A DNA stretch of 9,260 nucleotides from an uncultured Clostridia bacterium (lineage in GTDB: Bacteria; Bacillota; Clostridia; Christensenellales; Aristaeellaceae). Location: positions 1 to 9,260 of the forward strand of contig CAKUAV010000124.1 in the NCBI GenBank assembly GCA_934636425.1, given 5' to 3'. The translations under genes were made by a program, and so were the position numbers. Positions 1 through 5,589 of this stretch are shown piece by piece. The notes beneath the pieces are model-generated. The model had not been told where the DNA came from and did not search any database. It saw only the letters and a list, made by a program, of their open reading frames with translations. The stretch's first letter is position 1; each line of letters starts with the position of its first letter.

Positions 1-1
1 C

Positions 2-1522
2 GGCGAGAACGGCCACACCGCGGCCAATCTGGTCGAGGGCCACAGCGTGAAGAGCGTTGTGATCGACGGCAGCCGCATTGACGCGGGCCTTTACAAGGAT
101 GAGCTTGTCCCGCACGATGCGATCATCGTGGACGCGAAGGGCAACGACGTGACAAAGAACTATGCTCTGACCTATGTGGCGGGCGATCTGGAAATCACCG
201 GGCGTGCCGCGACTGTGACGGCCAATGACAACAAGGGCATACTGTACGACGGCAAGGCGCACGGCGGCAACGGTTATACCAGCGCCGGCCTGCTGGACGG
301 CCACACTGTCACGGGCGTCGTCATCGACGGCGAGAAGATCGACGCGGGTCTGTATGAGGACGCGCTCGTTCCGCGCGACGCGATGATCGTCGACGAAAAC
401 GGCAACGATGTGAGCGGCAACTACGAAGTGACGTATGTCGCGGGCGATCTGGAGATCACGCCCATCATGGACGAGATCGTCGTGAAGATCACCGGACATC
501 TGGGCTACTTCATCTACGACGGCACGCGCAAGACGCTCATGGGCTATGACGTGAAGGTCAGCGATCCCAGCTATGCTCTGGACAACATCGTCTTTACGGG
601 CTGGGCGCGCGTGCATGGCATTGAACCCGGCATCTACATGATGGGTCTGAAGGAAGACCAGTTCCACGACAAGGGCAACTACGGCAACGTGAAGTTTATC
701 GTGGTCGACGGCGTCATGACGATCGTCCGCGGCAAGCACTATGTGGCCTGGCTGCACGACACCTCGACGATGATCAACAGCGCCGAGAAGAGCGATACGC
801 TGACGGCGATCTCCAACTACATTGAGCGCACCAAGCTCCAGACGGTGTTCCATTCCGGCAACGTCGTCGCGGATCCGGCCTCTCAGGCGCAGTGGGACGC
901 TTTCAACGACACAATGAAGCATCTCTACAACAACGAGCGCAGAACGTTCATCGTCAACGGCGCGGCTCAGGATACGGTTGAGAACAGCCTCTTCCTGGAT
1001 CAGCCCTTCCGCGATGACTATCTCGAGAGCGATATGTTCGAAGAGGGTCTGGGCGTTGTGAATCGCTTCGAAATGGGCGGCATTCCGATGATCATGATCA
1101 CGCTGGGCGACGACGCGCTGACCGAGGAAGGCCTCAAGTGGGCGCGCGACAAGTTCAACGCCGAGAGCGACCGCGTGGGCATCCTGATGGTGAACACTTA
1201 TCTGACCGAGGATAAGAAGATCGCGGAAAGCGCCGAGGAGATCGAAAAGCAGATCGTAAGCGTCTGCGGCAATGTGCGACTGGTGCTCAGCAGCAATGCC
1301 GAGTACAACAGCCACGAGTCCTTCAAGTATGGCGAGCGCACCGTCTGGGCGCTGAACGCCGACATTGAAGAGGCCACTGCCCAGGGCTATATCACGCTGC
1401 TTGAGTTCGACGCGGACACCAGATCGCTGTATGTCACCACCTACAGCCCGGTGAAGAACGACTTCGTGTACGACGACAAGAAGCTCGAATATGAGCAGTT
1501 CACGCTGTACAACGCGTTCTAA
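2..1522 (+). CDS. Surface protein with MBG/YDG-type repeats and a degenerate metallophosphatase-like domain (5' end outside window)
   Basis: The frame is open from the left edge (codons from base 2), so a GTG at 47 is only an internal codon; 506 residues are visible. Two Ig-like repeats of the MBG/YDG type lie at 2-199 (partial) and about 200-460, with an exact period of 261 bases (87 residues). Each carries VVIDG, IDAGLY, IVD, GNDV and YVAGDLEIT. A third, divergent module with YDG follows at about 464-727. The rest (743-1519, about 259 residues) matches, in order, secreted calcineurin-like metallophosphatases of Clostridia: a start like YVAW-SDTQ, then HTGD-, GNHD-, THEYL- and CGHYH-like blocks, and an ending like YIRLLEFD...TYSP...FTL. 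The metal-binding residues are mostly replaced (HSGN at 851-862, NGAAQD at 956-973, VNTYL from 1190, SSNAEYN from 1289). A role in cell-surface adhesion or ligand binding is inferred. No sortase motif or SLH module follows, so any anchor must be N-terminal. The fold is well supported, the function is not. Confidence 0.8.
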   Translation, partial: GENGHTAANLVEGHSVKSVVIDGSRIDAGLYKDELVPHDAIIVDAKGNDVTKNYALTYVAGDLEITGRAATVTANDNKGILYDGKAHGGNGYTSAGLLDGHTVTGVVIDGEKIDAGLYEDALVPRDAMIVDENGNDVSGNYEVTYVAGDLEITPIMDEIVVKITGHLGYFIYDGTRKTLMGYDVKVSDPSYALDNIVFTGWARVHGIEPGIYMMGLKEDQFHDKGNYGNVKFIVVDGVMTIVRGKHYVAWLHDTSTMINSAEKSDTLTAISNYIERTKLQTVFHSGNVVADPASQAQWDAFNDTMKHLYNNERRTFIVNGAAQDTVENSLFLDQPFRDDYLESDMFEEGLGVVNRFEMGGIPMIMITLGDDALTEEGLKWARDKFNAESDRVGILMVNTYLTEDKKIAESAEEIEKQIVSVCGNVRLVLSSNAEYNSHESFKYGERTVWALNADIEEATAQGYITLLEFDADTRSLYVTTYSPVKNDFVYDDKKLEYEQFTLYNAF

Positions 1523-1535
1523 TCCTTCATAAGCA

Positions 1536-1570
1536 AAGAGTGAGTCCGATTCATTCGGGCTCACTCTTAT
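1536..1570 (+). terminator. Intrinsic terminator hairpin, proximal copy
   Basis: A 13-bp stem pairs 1536-1548 with 1556-1568 with one G-U pair, and A1549-T1555 can extend it. It begins 14 bases after the stop of the surface-protein gene. The T tract is poor (CTTATCTTG), so read-through into the next segment is plausible. A 31-bp part of this hairpin (1538-1568) is repeated exactly at 1758-1788. Confidence 0.75.
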
Positions 1571-1585
1571 CTTGTCTAAAAAGTA

Positions 1586-1741
1586 TTTGAGGGGAGAGCA
1601 AGCTCCTGCCACTGCCATCCCTACCAGTTTTTGCTCTGGAAAATTGGATTTTTCACCGCGACAATTGTTCCACGCCCGCCGTACACGCCGTCGGGTACGG
1701 TTAAAAGCTCGAGAGAGCTTCAGCCTTCTCGAACCCTCAAA
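1586..1741 (+). ncRNA. Candidate structured RNA between two copies of a terminator
   Basis: An 8-bp perfect closing stem, TTTGAGGG (1586-1593) with CCCTCAAA (1734-1741), encloses about 140 bases. Inside are several possible hairpins: GGAG/CTCC (1593-1596 with 1603-1606), CCAG/CTGG (1624-1627 with 1636-1639), a 7-bp stem 1678-1684 with 1695-1701, and a 6-bp stem 1705-1710 with 1715-1720 capped by a GAGA tetraloop of the GNRA class. A T-rich stretch and a full terminator follow. Base composition is more AT-rich than the flanking genes. No convincing promoter of its own was found, so it could derive from read-through of the surface-protein transcript. A 63-codon frame across it (1572-1763, TTG start, no ribosome binding site) does not look like a protein. 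It may belong to a known large clostridial RNA family such as raiA, but I cannot confirm this from memory. Confidence 0.35.
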
Positions 1742-1757
1742 GGTTTTTCGACAGTCT

Positions 1758-1791
1758 GAGTGAGTCCGATTCATTCGGGCTCACTCTTTTT
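1758..1791 (+). terminator. Intrinsic terminator hairpin, distal copy
   Basis: This is an exact 31-bp copy (1758-1788) of the hairpin that follows the surface-protein gene. Its stem is 11 bp, GAGTGAGTCCG with CGGGCTCACTC. Unlike the first copy it is followed by a clean T run (CTTTTTG), so it is probably the efficient terminator for transcription crossing this region. Confidence 0.8.
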
Positions 1792-1826
1792 GTGTGTTTG
1801 ATCTGTGTTAAATGCGCCGATGCGGC

Positions 1827-1855
1827 TTGACAGGCGCAGATAAATGAGCTAATAT
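1827..1855 (+). promoter_or_regulatory. SigA-type promoter of the MarR-MATE operon
   Basis: A perfect -35 TTGACA (1827-1832) is followed after 17 bp by TAATAT (1850-1855), one of the common -10 variants. Transcription is expected to start near 1862, which places the palindrome 1863-1874 at the start site and the ATG of the regulator about 30 bases downstream. Confidence 0.75.
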
Positions 1856-1862
1856 TAGATAG

Positions 1863-1874
1863 TTCAATATTGAA
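1863..1874. promoter_or_regulatory. Palindromic operator candidate for the MarR-type regulator
   Basis: TTCAATATTGAA is a perfect 12-bp palindrome just downstream of the -10 box and just before the ribosome binding site AAAGGAGGGG (1877-1886). AT-rich palindromes of this size at the start of their own operon are typical binding sites of MarR-family repressors. Autorepression of regulator and pump is therefore inferred. Confidence 0.55.
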
Positions 1875-1892
1875 ATAAAGGAGGGGACGCCT

Positions 1893-2315
1893 ATGATGAC
1901 GCCGGCACAGCTCTACGCCCATCTGACAAAGATACGGGACGCCTATACCGCGGCGATGCAGCCCATGAGCGCGGCGCTGGATATGCCGCCGGTCGCGACG
2001 GTCATATTGATGTTTCTGGCCAACAATCCCGAGTGCAGCACGGCCAGAGAAATCTGCGCGTGCCTTTCGATGAAGCCGGGCATAGTGTCATTTCATGTGG
2101 AGAATCTGGTTCAGGCGGGGTATCTGGAGCGCGAGGCGGTCGCGGGCGATCGACGCAAGCATTGCCTGCGCTGTACGGACAAGGCCGCGCCGGCGATCGA
2201 GCAGGGGAGAGCGCTTCAAAAGGCGTTTTTGTCGCGGCTGACGCAGGGGCTGAGCGCAGATGAGCTGAAAACATGCCTGCACTGTCTGAGCGTATTCGGT
2301 GAAAACGTCACCTGA
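1893..2315 (+). CDS. MarR-family transcriptional regulator, cysteine-rich
   Basis: The 140-residue length is normal for MarR proteins. The winged helix-turn-helix spans about residues 47-95: STAREICACLSM for helices alpha2-alpha3, a recognition helix around PGIVSFHVENLVQAG (62-76), and a wing with the diagnostic GDRRK (85-89) followed by a LRCTDKA strand in place of the usual ISLTEKG. The flanking helices (6-40 and 100-135) would form the dimer interface. The start is the first ATG of an ATGATG pair, 6 bases after AAAGGAGGGG. Seven cysteines are present, six of them in one CxC (55, 57) and two CxxC pairs (91/94 in the wing, 128/131 in the last helix), which suggests a thiol or metal response. 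The gene lies 42 bp before a MATE exporter in the same direction, the usual arrangement for a repressor that releases the pump when it binds a drug or is oxidised. The inducer is unknown. Confidence 0.88.
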   Translation: MMTPAQLYAHLTKIRDAYTAAMQPMSAALDMPPVATVILMFLANNPECSTAREICACLSMKPGIVSFHVENLVQAGYLEREAVAGDRRKHCLRCTDKAAPAIEQGRALQKAFLSRLTQGLSADELKTCLHCLSVFGENVT

Positions 2316-2357
2316 GCGCGCCGGACATTTGCATATATAGAAAAGAAGGTTGAAAAC

Positions 2358-3734
2358 ATGGTGAAGGACAAGACGTTTCTGGGAACGGAGCCGATCGGCA
2401 GGCTGATGCTTCGTCTGGCCATTCCGACGGTCATCGCGCAGCTGGTCAATATGCTCTATAACATCGTCGACCGCATTTACATCGGCCATATGCCGGGCGA
2501 CGGCAGTCTGGCGCTGACCGGTGTGGGCGTGTGCATGCCGCTGATTATCATTGTGTCGGCGTTTGCGGCGTTCGTCAGCTCGGGCGGCGCGCCGCGCGCC
2601 TCGATCAGCATGGGGCGCGACGATGTAGAGGGCGCGGAGCAGATTCTGGGCGGCTGCGTGACGCTGCAAATCGGCATTTCGGTTGTGCTGACCGCCGTGA
2701 TGCTCATCTGGAACCGCGATTTGCTGCTGCTCTTCGGCGCGAGCGAGAACACGATCGGCTATGCGTCGTCCTACATGAACGTCTATGCGATCGGCACGAT
2801 TTTTGTCGAGCTGACGCTGGGGCTGAACGCCTTCATCACGGCGCAGGGCTTCGCGACCGCCGGCATGCTGACCGTGCTGATCGGCGCGCTCGTGAATATC
2901 GCGTTCGATCCGCTGTTCATATTTGCGCTGGACATGGGCGTGCGCGGCGCGGCGCTGGCCACGGTGATCTCGCAGGGCATATCCTGCGTGTGGGTCGTCG
3001 CGTTCCTGCGCGGCAAAAAGACGATTCTGCGCATTAAGCTGCGGAATTTGAAGCTCGGGCTGAAGCTGCTGCCGCCCTGCATCGCGCTGGGACTGGCCGC
3101 GTTCATCATGCAGGCCAGCGAGAGCGTGCTGGCGATGTGCTTCAATTCCTCGCTGCTGAAATATGGCGGAGATATTGCCGTGGGCGCGATGACAATACTC
3201 ACCAGCGTGCAGCAGTTCGCCATGATGCCGCTTCAGGGCATCGCTCAGGGCGCGCAGCCCATCACGAGCTACAACTATGGCGCGCGCAACAGTGCCCGCG
3301 TGAAAAAGAGCTTTCAGCTGCTGCTGACTGTCAGCCTGACCTACACGGTGCTGCTGTGGCTGGCTGTCATGCTTGCGCCGGGCGCATTTGCGCACCTTTT
3401 CACCACGAACGAGGCGCTGATCGAATTCACGACGCACGCCATGCGCATCTACTGCGCCGCGTTGTTCTTCCTGGGCATTCAGATCGCCTGCCAGATGACG
3501 TTTGTCTCCATAGGCAATGCGCCCTGCTCGATCATCGTCGCGGTGCTGCGCAAGTTCGTGCTGCTGATCCCGCTGATATTCATACTGCCGCATTTCTTCG
3601 CCGATCAGACCAGCGCCGTCTATCTGGCGGAGCCGGTCGCCGATCTGCTGGCCATGCTGTTTACGGTCGTGATGTTTGCAACTCAGTTCAAGAAGGCGCT
3701 GAAGAGGCTGGACGCGCCGCAGCGGCCCGCCTGA
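2358..3734 (+). CDS. MATE-family multidrug exporter, MepA-like
   Basis: 458 residues, the usual length for this family, with about 12 hydrophobic membrane helices. The N-terminus has the MepA-type signature: LGTEPIGRLMLRLAIPTVIA, then LVNMLYNIVDRIYIGH, and GGAPRASISMG after helix 2. The second half repeats the fold (ESVLAMCFNSSLLKYGG, IAQGAQPITSYNYGAR). Family members use the proton or sodium gradient to export cationic drugs and other hydrophobic compounds across the cytoplasmic membrane. The ATG follows an AGAAGG-type ribosome binding site by 8 bases. The gene is second in an operon with the MarR-type regulator and ends at a terminator (3740-3776). It is not closely similar to the second MATE gene of the window, which belongs to a NorM-like branch. 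Substrates cannot be deduced. Confidence 0.93.
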   Translation: MVKDKTFLGTEPIGRLMLRLAIPTVIAQLVNMLYNIVDRIYIGHMPGDGSLALTGVGVCMPLIIIVSAFAAFVSSGGAPRASISMGRDDVEGAEQILGGCVTLQIGISVVLTAVMLIWNRDLLLLFGASENTIGYASSYMNVYAIGTIFVELTLGLNAFITAQGFATAGMLTVLIGALVNIAFDPLFIFALDMGVRGAALATVISQGISCVWVVAFLRGKKTILRIKLRNLKLGLKLLPPCIALGLAAFIMQASESVLAMCFNSSLLKYGGDIAVGAMTILTSVQQFAMMPLQGIAQGAQPITSYNYGARNSARVKKSFQLLLTVSLTYTVLLWLAVMLAPGAFAHLFTTNEALIEFTTHAMRIYCAALFFLGIQIACQMTFVSIGNAPCSIIVAVLRKFVLLIPLIFILPHFFADQTSAVYLAEPVADLLAMLFTVVMFATQFKKALKRLDAPQRPA

Positions 3735-3739
3735 CAACG

Positions 3740-3776
3740 AGCCCGCCGGAGAGGAAGTTCTCCCGTCGGGCTTTTC
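3740..3776 (+). terminator. Intrinsic terminator after the MepA-like gene
   Basis: AGCCCG (3740-3745) pairs with CGGGCT (3767-3772). The inner arm CGGAGAG/TTCTCCCG extends the stem past a C/T mismatch with one bulged base. A short T run (CTTTTC) follows. It lies 5 bases after the stop codon. Confidence 0.8.
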
Positions 3777-3990
3777 GCATTTGGCGATTCGCGCGCTCGA
3801 TCTGCCCGCAGCGCGCCCGCTCAATATATTCGCCTGCATCCATACCTCCGCAGCGGCTCTTTGACGCGCCATACGCCTCGTATTTCTTCGAATGAACAAA
3901 CCTGTCAAAGGGGACTGTGCAAACCGCCCTTGCGGTGCGTGCGCGCTTTTTAGCCGACAAGATGACGGTCGTTTCACGATTTTTTCAATT
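3777..3990. other. Intergenic stretch without a supported gene
   Basis: No reading frame here has a ribosome binding site or a recognisable product. A widely spaced inverted repeat CTTTGAC (3859-3865) / GTCAAAG (3904-3910) and a small hairpin ACCGC/GCGGT (about 3923-3936) are the only structures seen. A 38-codon frame from ATG 3892 contains several cysteines but lacks a ribosome binding site. Confidence 0.5.
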
Positions 3991-4013
3991 TTTCGTCACA
4001 ATTCTTGACGAAA
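3991..4013. promoter_or_regulatory. Dyad overlapping the -35 box: operator candidate
   Basis: TTTCGTCA (3991-3998) and TGACGAAA (4006-4013) form a perfect 8-bp inverted repeat with a 7-base spacer. The right arm covers most of the -35 hexamer TTGACG (4005-4010), a position where a bound dimeric protein would block RNA polymerase. The cognate regulator is not in the window. Confidence 0.5.
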
Positions 4014-4033
4014 TCGAGGAAATGTGGTTTAAT
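4005..4033 (+). promoter_or_regulatory. SigA-type promoter of the E2-like gene
   Basis: TTGACG (4005-4010), a 17-bp spacer, and TTTAAT (4028-4033) match the SigA consensus at ten of twelve positions. The predicted start near 4040 is followed by a small imperfect palindrome with arms CATGA/TCATG (4041-4054), which could be a second regulatory site. Confidence 0.7.
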
Positions 4034-4082
4034 AGTAGCACATGAAATGTCATGATACCCTGCTATAAAGGATGGATGATAT

Positions 4083-4976
4083 ATGTTCGGCAGACGATCC
4101 GACGGAACACGCATGAAGGGCATAGACCCCATTGTCGCGCTGACGCCCTACATCATGCCCCAGCGCAGCGATTCGCAGGTTTTTACGCGCCAGGAGCTCG
4201 ACTTTGACGAGATGACGCGCTACATCCGCGAGCAGAAGAAAAAGGGCGTCAACGTCACGCATATGGGGATGTTCATCGCGGCCTATGTGCGCATGCTGTG
4301 CGATTATCCGGAGATGAACCGCTTCATCGTCAATAAAAAGCTGTATTCGCGCAATCATGTGTGCGTTTCGTTCGTGACGCTGCGCAAGACGGCCGATGAT
4401 TCCGTCGAGGAAGCGCTGTGCAAGGTTCAGTTCGACTTGAGGGACACGATATACGACGTGAGCCGCCGCCTGAGCGAAGCCATCGAAAACGGGCGCAAGG
4501 AGGTCGGCGTGAACAAGACCGACGCGGTGGCGCGCGCGCTGATGAGTATGCCGCTGCTGCCCAACATTGTGGTTGGGCTGGCCTATTTCATGGACGCGCA
4601 CGGCATGCTGCCCAAGTTCATCCACGACGCAAGCCCGTTCCACACCAGCATGTTCATCAGCAATATGGCGTCGCTGGGCATGAACTATATCTATCATCAC
4701 ATCTACAACTTTGGCACGACCAGCGTGTTTGTGACAATGGGCAAGACCGAGCAGCGCGTGGCGCACAACGGCGACGGCACATGCCGCAGCCGCCGTGTCA
4801 TGCCGATGGGCATCGTGGTGGACGAGCGCATTGCATCCGGCGGCATCTATGCGCGCGCATTCGCCAAGGCCGTCGGCTATCTGCGCAATCCCGAACTGCT
4901 CGAGCAGCCGCCCGAGACGGTCAGGACGGAAACGGCCATGCTGCCCGTGCCCGATATGCGTCAGATCAACGCCTGA
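4083..4976 (+). CDS. Stand-alone E2/CAT-fold acyltransferase-like protein lacking the catalytic histidine
   Basis: 297 residues. The sequence follows the pattern of small clostridial proteins annotated as 2-oxoacid dehydrogenase subunit E2: IDPIVALTPYIMPQRSD near the N-terminus (residues 14-30), a CAT-fold core, PEMNRFIVNKKLYSRN, TSMFISNMASLG, IYHHIYNFGTTSVFVTMG, and the C-terminal active-site segment. There is no lipoyl or E3-binding domain and no pyruvate dehydrogenase partner nearby, so it is not a normal dehydrogenase subunit. In true E2 and CAT enzymes the active site reads DHRVxDG; here residues 247-253 read DERIASG, so the catalytic His is Glu248 and the Asp is Ser252. From memory, relatives also carry Glu at the His position, pointing to a family with a different reaction or a non-catalytic role. 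The ATG is 7 bases after AAAGGATGG. It is monocistronic, with its own promoter and terminator. Confidence 0.8.
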   Translation: MFGRRSDGTRMKGIDPIVALTPYIMPQRSDSQVFTRQELDFDEMTRYIREQKKKGVNVTHMGMFIAAYVRMLCDYPEMNRFIVNKKLYSRNHVCVSFVTLRKTADDSVEEALCKVQFDLRDTIYDVSRRLSEAIENGRKEVGVNKTDAVARALMSMPLLPNIVVGLAYFMDAHGMLPKFIHDASPFHTSMFISNMASLGMNYIYHHIYNFGTTSVFVTMGKTEQRVAHNGDGTCRSRRVMPMGIVVDERIASGGIYARAFAKAVGYLRNPELLEQPPETVRTETAMLPVPDMRQINA

Positions 4977-4981
4977 GAGAG

Positions 4982-5024
4982 AAAAAACCAGCCGTCTCTT
5001 CGTCAGAGGGGCGGCTGGCCTTAT
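4982..5024 (+). terminator. Intrinsic terminator after the E2-like gene
   Basis: CCAGCCG (4988-4994) pairs with CGGCTGG (5012-5018), and the stem continues inward through TCTCT/AGAGGGG with wobble pairs. The T tract is modest (CCTTATATTT). Six A's precede the left arm, so the hairpin could also stop transcription from the other strand. Confidence 0.7.
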
Positions 5025-5079
5025 ATTTCCTGCACCCTCCGCCCGGCGCTTTCATAGCATGGAGCGGAGGTGTTTTTCC

Positions 5080-5589
5080 ATGTATGGATATGAAGCCTGC
5101 GTTCAGGCTTTTCTGCGCGGCGAGGCGCGCTTTTGCGGCGTTCGGGGCTGCGTGCGCGTTCAGCCGTGCCGCGGCGGCGTGCTCCTGCAAATGAACGCGC
5201 GCAATCTGCCGTGCGGCGGCGGCATGGACTTTTACGGGCTGCGCATAGAGGGCGGCTGCGGCTGTCCGCCGCTGACGCTGGCCAGCGTGCCGGTGTGGCA
5301 GGGCGAGGCATCCATGACCTACTGCATGGGCGGCGTCGCGGCCGAGAACCTTGCGCGGCGTGAAGTCGTGCTCTATCTGAACGATCCCTGCTGCGGACGT
5401 GTGGCCTCGGGCGTATTCCAGCCCTGCTGGCCGGAGCGGTCGTATGAATGCGGTATGCCGCCCTGCTGCGGCGAACGGCCCATGCCGTGCCCGCCTGCCT
5501 GTCCGCAATATCCGCTCAGATGCCCGCCGCTGTATCCTCAAGCGCCGATTCGCCCTGGTCGGTCACCGGGCGGATCCACTTGCGGCTGA
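5080..5589 (+). CDS. Cys/Pro-rich small protein, probably a degenerate Cu/Zn superoxide dismutase fold
   Basis: 169 residues. The ATG at 5080 lies 9 bases after GGAGG (5066-5070); in-frame starts further upstream would run back into the E2-like gene and are not credible. Residues 6-113 follow the layout of clostridial SodC-like proteins: A-RG-ARFCGVRGCVRV, an RGGVLLQMNARNLP strand, FYGLRIEGGCG where SodC has FGFHIHEGG, PPL, and REVVLYLNDP where SodC has RTVIIHLNP, then an ASGVF ending. All expected histidine ligands are absent (HIH is L54-R55-I56, the later His is Tyr99, the zinc loop is missing), and the protein contains no histidine at all. Residues 114-169 form a low-complexity tail of Pro and Cys; 18 cysteines are present overall. 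No signal peptide is visible. A disulfide-cross-linked structural role, for instance in a spore coat, is only a guess. Its 3' end overlaps the convergent MATE gene by 74 bp. Confidence 0.72.
   Translation: MYGYEACVQAFLRGEARFCGVRGCVRVQPCRGGVLLQMNARNLPCGGGMDFYGLRIEGGCGCPPLTLASVPVWQGEASMTYCMGGVAAENLARREVVLYLNDPCCGRVASGVFQPCWPERSYECGMPPCCGERPMPCPPACPQYPLRCPPLYPQAPIRPGRSPGGSTCG

Noticed and set aside
1400..1522. Search for a sortase motif, SLH module or C-terminal membrane anchor in the surface protein
   Set aside because: The protein ends in FTLYNAF directly after the phosphatase-like domain. No LPxTG, hydrophobic tail or SLH motif is present.
1572..1763. 63-codon frame between the two terminator copies
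   Set aside because: It has a TTG start without ribosome binding site, ends inside a terminator stem, and has no recognisable product. The RNA-structure reading explains the stretch better.
3688..3960. 90-codon minus-strand frame across the end of the MepA-like gene and the gap
   Set aside because: It starts with TTG without a ribosome binding site, covers a terminator, and shows an Arg/Ala-rich composition typical of a shadow frame.
2088..3977. Long minus-strand open frame (629 codons) opposite the regulator and MepA-like genes
   Set aside because: Its product is rich in Arg, Gln and His with no domain, and it is antisense to two clear genes. Long antisense frames are expected in GC-rich coding DNA.
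3892..4008. Short Cys-containing frame starting MNKPVKGDC before the E2-like promoter
   Set aside because: There is no ribosome binding site, and the frame runs into the promoter of the next gene.
4795..5079. Upstream in-frame extension of the Cys-rich protein into the E2-like gene
   Set aside because: The ATG at 5080 has a GGAGG at good spacing. The extension would overlap 180 bp of a real gene, and its translation looks like a shadow frame.
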